The notes: generated from the letters alone by a model not told the origin. Positions 12,208 through 23,989 are shown, counted from the first letter of the stretch. The stretch: DNA of 48,534 nucleotides from Bigelowiella natans CCMP2755 (GCA_000320545.1 ADNK01001990.1:1-48534); one strand, 5' to 3'. Translations and numbers: made by a program.

Positions 12208-14496
12208 TGTGTGTGTGTGTATGTGTGTGTGTTGGCATGTAAACACCAATATTTATTCTTAGGTTCTCTACGTTTCTCCCGAGCGCCTTCTAATGCCAAG
12301 TTTCCAGAAGTTTATATCTACTCTTCCCCAGTCGGTGTCGTTTGTGTGCGTGGACGAGGCACACTGCGTGTCGGAATGGTCGCACAACTTCCGGCCAGCG
12401 TATTTGCAATTGAATCGAGTCATCTACGACGTAATCAAGGCCAAGTCCGTCCTCGCTCTCACCGCAACCGCTACGAAGCACACCGTCGCTTCCATCTGCA
12501 GCAGGTAGTATGAACAGCCATCACAAGCTGATTGAATTGGGCGAGAAGGTGGTGCTGTGGTCATGTTTTTGCCTCCTAAGGTGGCGGCAGCCACAGCGGT
12601 TTTGTAGCAAATGCTAGAACGCACCGTCGCAACTTCTGCTACTACTGCTACGTAATATGCAATGTGCAATATGACGGCAGTGAAAGAAAGGCCATGCTGT
12701 CTCCCTCCTCCTAGGGAAAGATTCCTCCTCTCACCTTATCATTCTTCTGATCATTCCAATGCACTTCCTCCCAGCCTCTCGATTCCTCGCCAGCACTTGG
12801 TCAGGAGCAGTCCCCGTCGCCCCAACGTCAACTACACAGTGTCCAACGAGATTGACAAGGAAGCTGCCCTTATCTCTCTTCTCTCCTCCGATCTCTTCAA
12901 GGACTTTGGCTCGATTGTCGTTTATGTCACATTCAAGTGGCAATGCGAGCACATCGCGCGCGCCCTGAGAAACGCTGGGATAAAGGCCAGGGCGTACCAT
13001 GCTGGCTTTAAGGCTGAAACGCGTCGAAATGTCCAGAAGGCCTTCATGTCCTCTAGGTTGTATTAGTAGCGAGTAGTTGTTGTAGTAGTAGTAGTAGTAG
13101 TAGTAGTAGTAAGGGTAGGAGGTAAGGAAGAGAGGGAGAGTTCGGTTTATACAAGGGCCCAGTGTTACTCTGCCAAATCTTTACGACTATTCCACACCGC
13201 CACTTGACACATCTGAGCGGCAACAACGCCACCAAAATATCCACCGTCTGCTCCACCGTTCTCGCAAACAACACCGTGGTTGTTTCCTCGGCGCCATGTC
13301 ATTCTCACCACTCGTGCTTGGTATCAGGCTGCGGGTGATCGTCGCGACGGTGGCGTTCGGGATGGGACTCGACAAGCAGAACATCCGCGCAGTGGTTCAC
13401 TATTGTGCGCCCAAATCGCTTGAGAACTTCGTGCAGGAGACTGGACGGGCAGGGCGCGACAGCCTCCCTGCCTTCTGCCACGCCTTCATTCAGCCAGAGG
13501 ACGTACGGTATCTGCAATCCTTCATCTACAAGGACAGCGCCAGCAAGTTCGCAGTGAAAAAGCTGCTTCTTGCTGTGTTCGGAGCCAAAGAGAGGACTCG
13601 CCGCCACTCGCACGTCGCGCTACCGATGAGTAAGATCGAGGAGATGGCTGCTGGCATGAAGCCTGAAGTCGCTGCCACGGTCCTTACGCAGCTTGCTATT
13701 ATGACGAAGAATGCAACGACGATGCCGGCAAAAGGAATGATGGAGAAGCTGGAGCAAAAAGAAGGTGCTCCTTCTTGTGCTACTGCAGTCGCTACCGATC
13801 AGCACGAGAATAGACCATGGAACAAGAGTTCTACCTTATCCCCCCTCCCTCCCTCCTCCTGCCAGGGCCCTCTCCTCGAGATATTAGGGAAGGTCCACGA
13901 TGAAGTGCAGATCGGGTTCCACAACTTGGAGCCGGCCAAGTTGGCGCAGATGTCCTTCTTCGTCAAGGAGCTTCTCAAGGTTGCCAAGAAGAGGTCCGGT
14001 GTGTACCGAGTGCGCATTTGCGAGCTGGCGAACGAGACCGACTACTCAGTCGCAGACGTACAGTACGAAATTATGAAGTTGAGGTCTCTCGGAGAGATCT
14101 CGGCGAAGTGGGACAAAGAGTCGATCTGTGTTAAGGTGTGCAAAATAATCCACAATTGCTGTGAATGTGAATATTGAAGATTGCTGTTCTCGCTGCTGCG
14201 TTTGCTGTTATTATGGATTTTTTTTTCCAAAGTTGGGATTATGCGTGCACAAACCACCATATTGAACTCGTTGAATGAATCCGCAGGTTCTAAATCACCC
14301 CAAAGACTTCGAGGAACTTGTGTCGCGCTTAAATAACGTGCTTCGAGATCACGAAGACATCCAAAGAGTTAAGCTCGACATTGTATCGCAGCTTTTGAAG
14401 AAGGCAACGCTGCCGTCCGTCTCAAAGGCATTGGAAATGCACGAAAAGTTCCACAAAATATCGTTCCTCAAGGCGGTCGTGCCACCGCCAGTATTG

Positions 14497-14531
<35 letters not shown>

Positions 14532-14842
14532 GTCGTCAGCCTCGTCGTCATCGTCGGACATCATCCAAAGTACGATCGCGAGATATTTTGACACCAACGA
14601 CTTCCAAGCGCTGCTAGAAAGCATCGACGAAGGATTGTCGGAGGACCAGAAGCTGAAGAACATGACGCCGTCCGGGTGAGTAAAGATAAAACAAGGCAGT
14701 AGAAGGAACACCAAGGGAAATTATTCTAGCGCATGGCCATACGACAGAAAAAGAACACAGTCTAAGGACGCCTTATCTTTATCTATAAAATGTACTATCG
14801 TTCGCCATCACCATACACTATAAATTCATTTGCATTAATAAT

Positions 14843-14883
<41 letters not shown>

Positions 14884-15132
14884 TGCGCACGTCCTATCAC
14901 CAGGCGGGAGGGAGCAATAGTAGAAATTGTGGACTTCCTGAAGACCAACATGAGGGGGCATTCAGTGTCTAAGACGCTCGACCACTCAGCGGTCGCAAAG
15001 ATGTTTTACGGCATCTCCAGCGACATATCCCATAGCTCCGAATGGGCATCACGCACGCGTTTCTGGGGAAGGTATGAATCTGTTCATATTGTTTCATTTG
15101 AAAGAAGAATCATGCAAAATGTATCATCATAG
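8223..15132 (+). CDS. RECQL4: RECQL4-like DNA helicase with Sld2-like N-terminus
   Basis: ATP-dependent 3'-5' RecQ helicase of the RECQL4 type, which in animals acts in replication initiation and repair. Exons: 8223-8364, 8429-8900, an unresolved part, 9359-10587 (end uncertain), perhaps one near 10675-10721, 10857-11156, 11349-11650, 11817-12068, 12263-12504, 12805-13056, 13328-14135, 14287-14675 and 14904-15132. The ATG at 8223 is chosen because the Sld2/RECQL4 motif follows at once: IKVWEKNFFSQHGRKPS, then EALYKEYKRLKDYA in exon 2. A long acidic/serine-rich linker follows, then a basic segment (FKRLNLKTRYKSKRYG). Helicase motifs: FGYKEFRPGQ, Walker A LPPGRGKSLCY, VVSPLISLMDDQ, DEAHCVSEWSHNFRP, LALTATAT, ATVAFGMGLDK and QETGRAGRD. 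WSHNFRP is characteristic of RECQL4. The 12504/12805 join lacks a few residues expected between motif III and the next strand. The C-terminal exon (FWGRYESVHI) aligns with the human C-terminus. A (TCA)n microsatellite encodes a serine run at about 14496-14557. Confidence 0.93.
9307..9356. repeat. (CT)n tract forming a polypyrimidine tract
   Basis: About 45 nt of CT repeat runs directly into the TAG acceptor used for the RECQL4 exon at 9359. A second (CT)n followed by (AT)n occurs at about 12126-12203 in the intron before the exon at 12263. Confidence 0.85.
11681..11748. repeat. (CA)n plus poly-C in a RECQL4 intron
   Basis: A (CA)n array of about 17 units and a C run of about 17 lie between exons 11349-11650 and 11817-12068. 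Other GT/CA arrays in this gene are at about 14849-14880; another just downstream is at about 15210-15248. Confidence 0.85.
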
Positions 15133-15206
15133 AATCTGCGGTGGCAGCGTCTCGTTGTCGTTTTTATCTCACATGTAGTCCGAGTACCTGAGTAACAGTA
15201 TGTATA

Positions 15207-15251
<45 letters not shown>

Positions 15252-16423
15252 TGTGTGCATCGGACAGGTTTTCCGATTTCCGATTTACAGATGTTAGAGA
15301 ATGCGCACGAAAAGCAATGATATTGTGGAAAACGAAGAAGACATAAAGACCTAACTTCAACCGATTCGACAAGTAGATTGTTAGACTGCCTGCGCATGTA
15401 AAGACATAACATCCGCCAACACAATTCCTTTACTTCGCAATGTACTGCCGTGTTCTTTTGTTAGTCTTGCTATTATCAGCAGGCTTACTCGTCTAGCTGA
15501 CCTGCCAGCCCTTCTAGCCTGCAGCAATGTTTGCATGCTCACGCATGCTAGCATGGCACGATTTGCATGTGCGCACGCGGTGCTGGAAAGTGCACATGCA
15601 ACGAACGCACTACGCACAATGGCTGCTTACTACATGAAGCGCCGTGAGTGAGCATGTGCTTGCTATTACGTCGTGGATATTCTCACATATGCTGTGCAGC
15701 ACGCGTACATCATAACAATCAGAGCTCGACGTAGTCATCACCATTGTACTGCACGTCGTACATGCATGCATGACGAGCATCAGCACAAGGTAACAATGCA
15801 CAAGTACGAAGCCTTGCCTTGTTTGTACGATACGTACAAATACATACGTCATGTGACACAACATCTAGAATAAGGCCCTGCTGCGATCGTGGCGATCATT
15901 GGCTATGTTGCAAATATGCAGACGTCTCATAAGAACAACGCGCTCACAATGAGTTGGTCGATCGATAACGCATAGACAAAGCGTACAGTGCATTCATTAT
16001 ACAGACTATGTATACTGTGTCTATTGTGATACGTCATGCAAATCACTATCGACGTAGTTCTATGTATCTTAGAACTGTGCGCAGTAAACATCACCATGAT
16101 CCATGCTCTACAACAACAAATAAACCTTTCCGAAGTCGGAATCTTGCGAAGGCAAGTTTCTCCCGAATTCATCATCGTTTTGATTTCAAACACTAGTACT
16201 AATTCATAATAGCACTTTCTTACGCTATCTTATGGTACTATTAACACCAAAATTACTGTTATGGTTAGACTCACCCCTAAAGAGCCAACCAAAAGTATTG
16301 ATGCTTGTCGAACTTTAGTAGCTGATACACTGCAAGCGAGAACGTCGTATGCGAATTCCCCGAGTCAGCAAAATAAGTTTTGTCCAGGTGTCACCTACGG
16401 ATACATAACTCACAAAAATGCCT
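15133..16423. other. Tail-to-tail spacer rich in self-complementary words
   Basis: No convincing gene on either strand. After a (GT)n array the sequence becomes dense in GCATGC, TGCA, GTAC, CGATCG and CTAG. An example is 15530-15600, where gcatgctcacgcatgctagc is followed by more TGCA-containing words. Frames are short and lack family resemblance. Confidence 0.65.
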
Positions 16424-16996
16424 TCACCAAGCCTGATAATTTATCAGTACCACAGCCGCGGTGAGAGGAATGACCGTGAACCATCTGTATTTAGGCGATG
16501 CTTCTGTAGCAACGATGGGAACATAGATTGCGATGGCCACGACAAGAAACACTGGTGCGAGCTACATGGCCGTACAAAGGGAAACAGTCACATTCACCTA
16601 CACGTTAATTCCTTAATCTCTCACCATAATTCTATTTTTCTCATCCTGAGTCATCCTGTTCCAAATAGAGGAAGGATTATCAACTTTTGGGGCTTGCAGG
16701 CTCAGGATATTTCCCATCGAGGAGGCGTTGTCAGCCATCCTCTGACACCAACGCTCGGCGTCGTTCCGAAGGGTTGTCGTTATCCTTTGCCCAAATGAGA
16801 GTTATGTCCTAGGATGTCGCCGCAAAATAATGTGTTTTCAGAATTAATTATTCGGTCATAGATCTATATGTCGTGTCGCGAGATATTTTGCAATCCTTTC
16901 CGAAAACAGATACCAACGACATTACGAAAAAGTAACGGTGGTAATCCCGGTATTTTCGAGCCATTTCATCAGCATTATGAACTCGGGATGCATCAT
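16424..16996 (-). CDS. Small two-helix membrane protein
   Basis: Unrecognised protein of 122 aa from three exons joined in phase: 16926-16996, 16625-16784 and 16424-16561. The start is the first ATG of an ATG-ATG pair (MMHPEFIMLMKWLENTG). The central exon encodes a soluble, mostly helical-looking stretch (LRNDAERWCQRMADNAS, then PSSIWNRMTQDEKNRIM) before a GTGAGA donor. The last exon has two hydrophobic segments, APVFLVVAIAIYVPIVA and FTVIPLTAAVVLI, separated by a short charged turn, and ends NYQAW-stop. The topology suggests a hairpin membrane anchor at the C-terminus. It lies head to head with the next gene across 167 bp, so the two may share a promoter. No plus-strand frame here is as coherent. 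Function unknown; more 5' exons cannot be excluded. Confidence 0.7.
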
Positions 16997-17163
16997 TTTT
17001 TCAAAATTAGATTGTAATTTACACTAATTATCGCCGAAATGTTCCAGTCCATTTCGATGTTACAGATCATGTAACTTCCTTGACGCACTCGATAAACGCC
17101 TTTGAAGTTGTGTCATTTACTTGACCACATCTCCTCGCATCGAGCTACTCTCCCCCCTTAGCA
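16997..17163. promoter_or_regulatory. Short bidirectional promoter region
   Basis: 167 bp separate the start codons of the small membrane protein (-) and the polytopic membrane protein (+). Both promoters and both 5' UTRs must fit here unless more exons lie upstream. No TATA box stands out. Confidence 0.5.
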
Positions 17164-19405
17164 ATGAGATCCTTTTTAGGGTTAGGCCTTCCATTAGCAT
17201 GCCTGATTTGCCTATTCTTGGGTTGCGATGGCTTAAGCCATGTGTCTAAGTCCCAAGAGGGCACCCTCAAAGCAGGAACACAAGATGATGGAGTGGCACT
17301 AATGAAAAAGGTCTGTTTCACTTGCTTAATCCAACTTAATCGTAGGAACTATGTTTCAATCGTCCTGTGATTCCCTCTGTCGTTGAAATCTGTATTCAAT
17401 ATTTTGAATAAATAAAATCTCACTCACATGGATGCCTCGTTAGGATAAGGGCTTTGCTCAGCAGACGAAAGAGGTGGTGCACGAAATCACCACCGCTCGT
17501 CGAACTTGGGCGGAAGAGGCTATGGAGGACAAATTCAAAGTTTGGGTCCGTAATATCATCACTTGTCAACATTGATTTCCCAAGCTTATACCCTATCAAT
17601 ATGAAGGCACAATTCTGGACGAATGTTGGAAGTATGTTCATGATCAAGATAATTGCGGGAATCGACGATGTCTTCTGGGTAAGCCATTCTTTGTCAGCAT
17701 CGTTTGCCAGATCTTTCAAGTGACTACCTATATTCATCCATTCATGGAAATGTATTTCAGGCTGCCTCGGTCTTGAACACAAACTGCCGCAGCTACAATA
17801 TACAAGCTGGTTTAGTGTACCTAGGAGTTGCCATATCTGTGACGGCAGTAAGCGGCATAGTATCCTTCCTGATCTCCCAAAACCTCGAAAGATTTCTCAC
17901 AGGAGGGTACGATTCATTTCACGGAATTGCTCATGATTTCCCCATGTACTCACGCAGCTGTGCACCAGGTATTGGAATGCGGAACGTCTCTCAGCTGTAG
18001 TCTGCGGGTCGCTGCTGATTCTCTACTCCGTCAAGATATACTTCGACGAGGATGAGGAAGAAGAAGAAGAAGAAAACGAAGATCAAGAGGTGGAGAAGTT
18101 GGTCCAAAAGGAGGTTAGTATCATTCAGCACCACTAGCTGTCAATCTAGCAACATCATAAACCATTGTACCTCCTCAGGAGCTCGGAGAAGCAACCATCG
18201 TTTTCGGAGCGCTGAAACAACTATCCGATGGAGTTGAGAATGATGCAGAAGACCTCTTGTGCGGAGGCAACATCGTTGACCAGGATGTAATCATCCAAAA
18301 CTCTCCACCAAGGAAATCCCCTGTATCAGAGGAAGTTAAGGATGGTATGACAAAAAGTGCCGGGGAGGAGGAGCCTGCTTCTGGGGAAGACACTGTCGAC
18401 CTCAAGCCTAAAATCGGTATACATCTTTCATCAAGAAATATGAGATGATCCCAAAGTTATGTGTTGATGTGGAGAGGCTGGCACATCCCGCCGGGAGATA
18501 TCTAAAATCTTAGAATTTTGAGAGCCGAATGAAGGCTTACAGCGTGTATCTCACCAACAATTTTGCGCAGCCAAACGACCTAAAACAGAAGAGTTTATTA
18601 TTCCACGGTGCCAAGCCTTACAGACTACTTTTTTTATGTCATTCATATGCCCTACCCTAATCCTTCTCTCCCTCCCTCCCTCCCTCCCTCCCTTCCGTTC
18701 CAGCATTGAGCACGTTCGCAACTGTAGCGATCCTCGGCGTCACGGATGATGCAGTGCTTTTTGTCTGCCTCACCATCGGGTATAAAATTAGCCATGTGTT
18801 TATGTTGGTGCACCTTCTCATGTACTTCCTTCTGCTGCTAATGCTGCTGCTGCTACTGCTACTGATGATGATGATGATGCGACCCTGCAGAATTGCGGCT
18901 ACGACTGTGTCGTAGTGCTTCTGTAGACCAGCAGAAAGACGCACGATTTGTTCTTTTCTGATGATATACCTCTTCTTCTTTTCCTGCTCTGTTCCGGCCT
19001 CTTTCGCAGTTCAAGTGTGACGTTTATGGAGTTGATTATCGGCTCTGCTCTGGGATCTCTCTGCATCTTACTGTTCTGTCTCGCGCTCGGATACGTTCGC
19101 TGTTGCGTTGAGGTATGAATCAAAATAGTTGCAGTGCTATTCACAGAAGGGGGGGGGGTGCGTGCAGCACAACACCGAGAAACTGTCTACACCTGGGAAT
19201 CGTTCATGTGGATAGACAGAGTGAAGAGAGATACTCCTACTCTCGCTGTAGCGCGAGGGAACTTTGTATTTTCAGCAACGATGATCATTGGTGTTGGCAA
19301 CGGTGTATTCACTTGACTGATGTGATGCTTACTCTTTAGTTGCTAGCCAAGATACCTTTCTGGTCGATCGTAGCCATCCTCGGTACTCATATCAGATCAC
19401 ACACA

Positions 19406-19476
<71 letters not shown>

Positions 19477-19622
19477 TACATTAATTTTCGTTGCTGCATG
19501 ATTGCTGCCGTAATAATGGAGGTGATTGATATTGATTTCCCCTTTAATTTCTTCTTCCTTTTTTCGTCCTTTCAACAGGTATTTGGGTCCTCACTAATGG
19601 GTTATTCGACATGGGAATCTGA
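17164..19622 (+). CDS. Polytopic membrane protein with two Gly-x-x-Asp-Asp helix motifs
   Basis: Exons: 17164-17310, 17444-17545, 17607-17678, 17761-17906, 17969-18113, 18179-18416, 18704-18779, 19010-19112, 19340-19382 and 19579-19622. All joins are in phase, giving 371 aa. The N-terminus (MRSFLGLGLPLACLICLFLG) is a signal peptide. Helix regions include MFMIKIIAGIDDVFWAASVL, YLGVAISVTAVSGIVSFLIS, RLSAVVCGSLLILYSVKIYF, TFATVAILGVTDDAVLFVCL, ELIIGSALGSLCILLFCLAL and FWSIVAILGIWVLTNGLFDM. A highly acidic cytosolic-type loop (poly-Glu, about 18045-18110) and a polar loop separate the halves. The paired acidic helix motifs (GIDDVFW and GVTDDAVLF), one per half, recall two-repeat cation transporters of the LysE/CadD/GDT1 type, but I do not see the exact EGD(K/R)(T/S) signature. 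A cation-transport role is inferred, not shown. Confidence 0.78.
19410..19478. repeat. (AT)n followed by (GT)n
   Basis: Adjoining AT and GT dinucleotide arrays of about 17 and 15 units in the last intron of the polytopic membrane protein gene. Confidence 0.85.
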
Positions 19623-20496
19623 TCGCTTTCCACCATACCCCAACCATGATTCCTTCGCCAATCGGGAATACCAGTGAAATGTAACATATATGCAACCGAC
19701 AACTGGAAGATATGGTGGTGCGTATCATCCCTATCAACAACATAGGCAGTCATTTTGAATTCGTGGCGGCTTTATGCTTCTGAGTCGTCTTATAATAGTT
19801 TGTAAGTCTTGATAAGTTTTCCTGTGTCTTTGTGATACACCTCATCTGTACCATCAAGACGAATCTGCACGTTACGTTCGTTCTGAACATTGCTAGATTG
19901 TCATAACAGCAACCGTTTCTATTTCAACGATAATGCCTCATAACCAGCCCTATAATCTGCACATGATGATGATGCAAATTGTGGGCGTGCGCACCAGTTC
20001 ATGTCAAGATGTGTACCTGCATGCGTGCGCATGAGACCAACAATAGCAAACCGGTTAGATCATCACTGCATGTGTGCATGTGCATCATTCTCATTGCACA
20101 AATTGTCTTGCATTGCAATCAGCTACTGTTAGTTCTATTCTATGTGACAAAGTTAGCGTTGCTTGCACATGTTTATATTGTGATGTTGTGCACGCGTGGC
20201 CGCACCATGTTGTGTTCATCGATCTAATTTATAAATTGTTGTTCTGAAAACAAATCGATGCGATCGCACCCATCGTCAAGTACGTATGCGTACAATGAAG
20301 CCCTCGACCGTCCCTGTGCATGTTAGCATGCGTTCGTTCTGTATCATCGCATTATACATCATGTAAGAACATATAAACAACATGCATGCTCATGATGATT
20401 CTAAAGCTGAGGTCGCATTAGTAGGCGGAAACGTGCGCAACACGTAAATGTACAAAGCAACTATTGCTTTCAAAATGTTAGAGAAATAACGTTGCA
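19623..20496. other. Tail-to-tail spacer rich in self-complementary words
   Basis: Separates the 3' ends of the polytopic membrane protein (+) and the Nudix gene (-). I see no gene. The stretch 20260-20400 holds CGATCG, GTACGTATGCGTAC, TTAGCATGCG and CATGCATGC-type words like those in the other convergent spacers. Confidence 0.6.
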
Positions 20497-21698
20497 CTAT
20501 AGTAATGCTGCCCATGAAGTTTGAGTTAGTAAGCTTCTCTTTCTCAGCTCTGCCATAGCCATCATCGAGCACATTGCAGAAGTCGGAATCATCTTGCCTG
20601 TGCAATTTTAATCAACAATAGTAATATGGAGACAGCCAATACATACACATGAAATTTTCTTCTAAGCAATATTGTGTGTGTGTGTGTGCGTGTGTGTGTG
20701 TGCAAGTACAGCATCAACAAAGTTTCAAGCGTACGTACTATCATATAACACATTCTACTTATTTACCTGATTTAATCAAGAAGAAAAGTACTGCCAAACT
20801 CACCTTTATAATTCAGATAGGTCGTGTGTGGAAAAAGATCTCCAGATTTTTTTAGAAAATTAGAAAATGCTGCGTAGTATTCTACTATACCTCATGGACA
20901 TGTATGAGCCCTTCCTCCTCAAGATCGCGTTGTCTCTTGTTTTTGTCTTTGGGGTCGACCTTCCTCGAGTCAAGAGAAAGAAAAGGATACCAACTGTTTT
21001 GACTGAACCTGATGATGATGATGATAAAGAAGATAGTGATGATGAGGATGGCAATGGACATTAAATCCTTCTTTGCTGTGTTCAGAATTTATTCACGTAT
21101 GTACTAGCCACGCGCACGCACAAATTATTCACATAAATAGCCATGTCCCGGAGGGTAAGACTTGTACATGAGATTGAGAGGAGGGAACGGGGGGGGGGGG
21201 GGGAGGGAAGGAAACAGGGACAAAGACAGGGGGGAAATTCGGTTGTATTCGTACGATATCTCTGCGATCCCAGTTTTCCTATCATCCAGCAGTGGAATCA
21301 TCCTAAATGTAGATGCAATGAATGTGTTGTATGTAAAGCGTCCTTTTTTATAACAAATTTGTGGATTACCATCCCTATCACTATCATCACTATAGCATTC
21401 TTCCCCCCCCTTCCATGTTGCTTGTGGATCACGCATACCTTCCTTTCACCAACATAGCCTCTTCTGCAAGCTCATTGCACGCACATTCGTTCAGATCCTT
21501 GGCCTTACTCCTATCCCACCCTGATGAATCAGAGGAGCACGGCATCCGCATCTTATTCCAAACGCTTACATGGCATTCAAAGGTACAACTAGTATGTATA
21601 TGGTCATATGTTGGTTTTGTGAGGGAAAGTAGTCTGTTGTGTTGCTGTTCATTCGAGTATAATATCGGAAAAAATAGATAGATATATAACCTCTTTCT

Positions 21699-21757
<59 letters not shown>

Positions 21758-22604
21758 TTAATAAACAGAATCTAATTATATGCACACCTCCCGTCGGTAA
21801 CTGCCACCACCATTGATTGAGCCCTTGCTGCCATTCCTGCGATTCGGTTGTAGTAAGATGTTCGTTCACACAGTGTACAAAGTAACAACGGCATTTCTAA
21901 ACTTCAGCGCCTATTCTATCCAGTGGGTGATTTGTGTGTAATAACCCGTATGATAGTCACTGTCTGCGAGGCATGGTGAAACGGGAAGACAACGACGTAA
22001 GCATATCTGCAATAGTGGCAGGGAAAGATTACGACGTGGAGCTGCAACAGCAGAAGTCCAAATTGGTGTCATGCCCATCATTGCATTACGAAATTCGATA
22101 AACGTGCACTTACGTTGGAGGATGCCCGCAAAGCTGATATTTGATCTGTAAATCAGGGGAATGAAATTAATTGCTTTCTCCCCTCCTCGCCCCCTCCCCG
22201 CCCCCTCTCTGCCCGTCTATGTTCTATGTGTTTGTGCGTTGTGTTTGTTTTGCTTGAGACTTTGGACGCTCAAACTAGTAGTAGTAGGTGAAATTGCCTG
22301 GTTTCCTTTCGGATGTTTCACAAGACGCTCCCGTACCTGGCACAACGAACATCAAACGACGAACATCAAACGCTGAACAGATGATTGGGATCGCCCATGT
22401 TTTGCACATCAAAATGCAACATCAATTTACAATCTTTACCTCCCAGAAATCCTTGTGAACACTCATTTGATGTATGATTTTCAGTGGCTCGGAAGGGTAC
22501 TTCGCTTCAAGCTCCTGAACCACTGTTTCGACGCTCTTCTGGCTGGACGAGGGGTTGGACGAGGAACAAGAACGTTTTGATCCAGCAGAACAAGCAGCTC
22601 CCAT
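20497..22604 (-). CDS. Nudix hydrolase with N-myristoylation-like start
   Basis: Nudix-superfamily pyrophosphohydrolase; substrate unknown. Exons in coding order: 22440-22604, 22114-22133, 21946-22006, 21788-21836, 21439-21520, 21255-21302, 20891-21008, one unresolved, and 20497-20597. All listed joins up to 20891 are in phase; a small exon, probably near 20800, is needed to reach the last. The protein starts MGAACSAGSK, a glycine-2/cysteine pattern typical of myristoylated and palmitoylated proteins, which suggests membrane attachment. Fold landmarks: VVVFPFHHASQTVTIIR, EWQQGLNQWWWQLPTGG, the catalytic helix DLNECACNELAEEAMLV, PFLSLDSRKVDP, RDLEEEGLIHVHE and a C-terminal GKMIPTSAMCSMMAMAEL. 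In the Nudix box the usual Arg of REL is Asn and the spacing after GG is one or two residues longer; the ELxEE glutamates remain. It is head to head with AP-1 sigma. Confidence 0.82.
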
Positions 22605-23145
22605 GGTGTGGTTAACAGTCGCTCGCTCTACTCTCCCAACAAACGAATTGCGACTGCTGTTGTGCCTTTTCTATCGGTAAAACATCTAAGAAAAAGATAC
22701 AAGAAACATATCATTTTAGGAAAAATATTGTACGAGGAACATCTCTAGATCTGTTACAGCATCTGAGCTAGGTAGCAAAGGCGCAACACAGCAGATTCGC
22801 AACCCGGTAAACACGCTGGTTTGTGTGATGTTCTGCCATTAAAGAGTTATTATCATTAAAAACGGCCTGTATATTCCTAAGATTGTTCAAGTTGAAACCT
22901 TATTTTTAAGCCTCATCTCTCCGTCGCAAATCGTCATTCTTCGAATTTTCCAGATGCTGGGGAGTTTCGACAAATATTAATATATGGATATTTTAAAGTA
23001 TTTTCCGGCAATTTTAATGTCGTCTTATCAATTTAGGTTAAATTCGCCATTGGAAGAATGTATGAAGGATAAGGTAAATATCTGACAACTTGCAGACTCG
23101 CTCCCCTGATACTGCAGCGAAGCGAGTGAAAAGAGCGTCTTGATT
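22605..23145. promoter_or_regulatory. Head-to-head spacer of Nudix and AP-1 sigma genes
   Basis: 541 bp, fairly AT-rich, between two divergent start codons. No coding frame with splice support is seen. It should contain both promoters; no individual motif can be singled out with confidence. Confidence 0.5.
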
Positions 23146-23989
23146 ATGATAGAGCTAATCCTTCTGGTCAACAGACAGGGAAAGGTAAAATTCCCATTAG
23201 TCACGGCTCTATAAAGAGCATGACTTACTCTGAAACCAGCCTTGTCTGGATTCTTGAAGTTCTGTGCCTTCTCCGTATGAAGTTGCATTTGAGCTGTCAG
23301 TATGAGGGCAGCAGATACCAATTTTGCATGATTGAGGCGTTGTTTTATGATATCCGTGAGGTTTTAGCCACAGCAGAATGTTTCTGTAGTAATAAGCAAT
23401 GCATTTAAGTCGGATGGTTGAAAATACCCAGGTCCGTCTTTCCAAATGGTACAAACCAGTAAAGAGGAAGGATAAGCTACGCATTGTTCGTGAAATTGGG
23501 TCTTCCGTCATTAAGAGAGAGAAACAAAAGCTTTGCAACTTTATGGAATGGAAGGACAAGCTAATTGTGTTCAAGCGCTACGCATCTCTTTTCTTCGTAG
23601 GGGTAGTTCATTCACGAAGTATCGATATCATTCATGTGAATCAGCAAGCAAAATCTCTTTTTTTTAATCGCCACGATGTCTTGGAATTTGTGATTCTTGG
23701 GCACTAAATCACGTTTTATCAATAGGTAATCGAGCGTGAGGATAACGAGTTACTGATGCTAGAGACCATCCATCATTTCGTCGAGACCCTAGATGGCTAT
23801 TTCGGCAACGTGTGCGAGTTGGACATAATATTCAACTTCCACAAAGCCTACTTTATTCTCGACGAGCTTATTATCGCAGGACAGCTTCAAGAAACAAGTA
23901 AGAGAAAGGTAATCCAGGCCTGCCACGCCCAAGACCTACAAATGGAAGAGGGTAAAGACGGGAAAAAGGATGACAAGAAGGGAATTTAG
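23146..23989 (+). CDS. AP1S: AP-1 clathrin adaptor sigma subunit
   Basis: Small chain of the AP-1 adaptor complex, which selects cargo for clathrin vesicles at the trans-Golgi and endosomes. Three exons, all phase 0: 23146-23184, 23432-23602 and 23726-23989, giving 157 aa, the usual size for sigma-1. The start [13 protein letters not shown] is the canonical longin-fold beginning. Exon 2 carries [40 protein letters not shown] and FFVG. Exon 3 carries [40 protein letters not shown] and [20 protein letters not shown] with K(L/M)C.F(L/M)EW favours AP-1 over AP-2 sigma. The C-terminal tail is charged and lysine-rich ([14 protein letters not shown]). Confidence 0.95.

Noticed and set aside
19134-19316. 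Extra exon candidate ending ATMIIGVGNGVF in the polytopic membrane gene
   Set aside because: Exons 19010-19112 and 19340-19382 join in phase without it, and its best donor gives the wrong phase. An alternative exon remains possible.
20867-21064. Plus-strand 65-aa frame with a hydrophobic N-terminus and acidic tail
   Set aside because: The opposite strand at 20891-21008 encodes the expected PFLSLD...RDLEEEGLIHVHE segment of the Nudix protein in the right phase, so the plus frame is a shadow.
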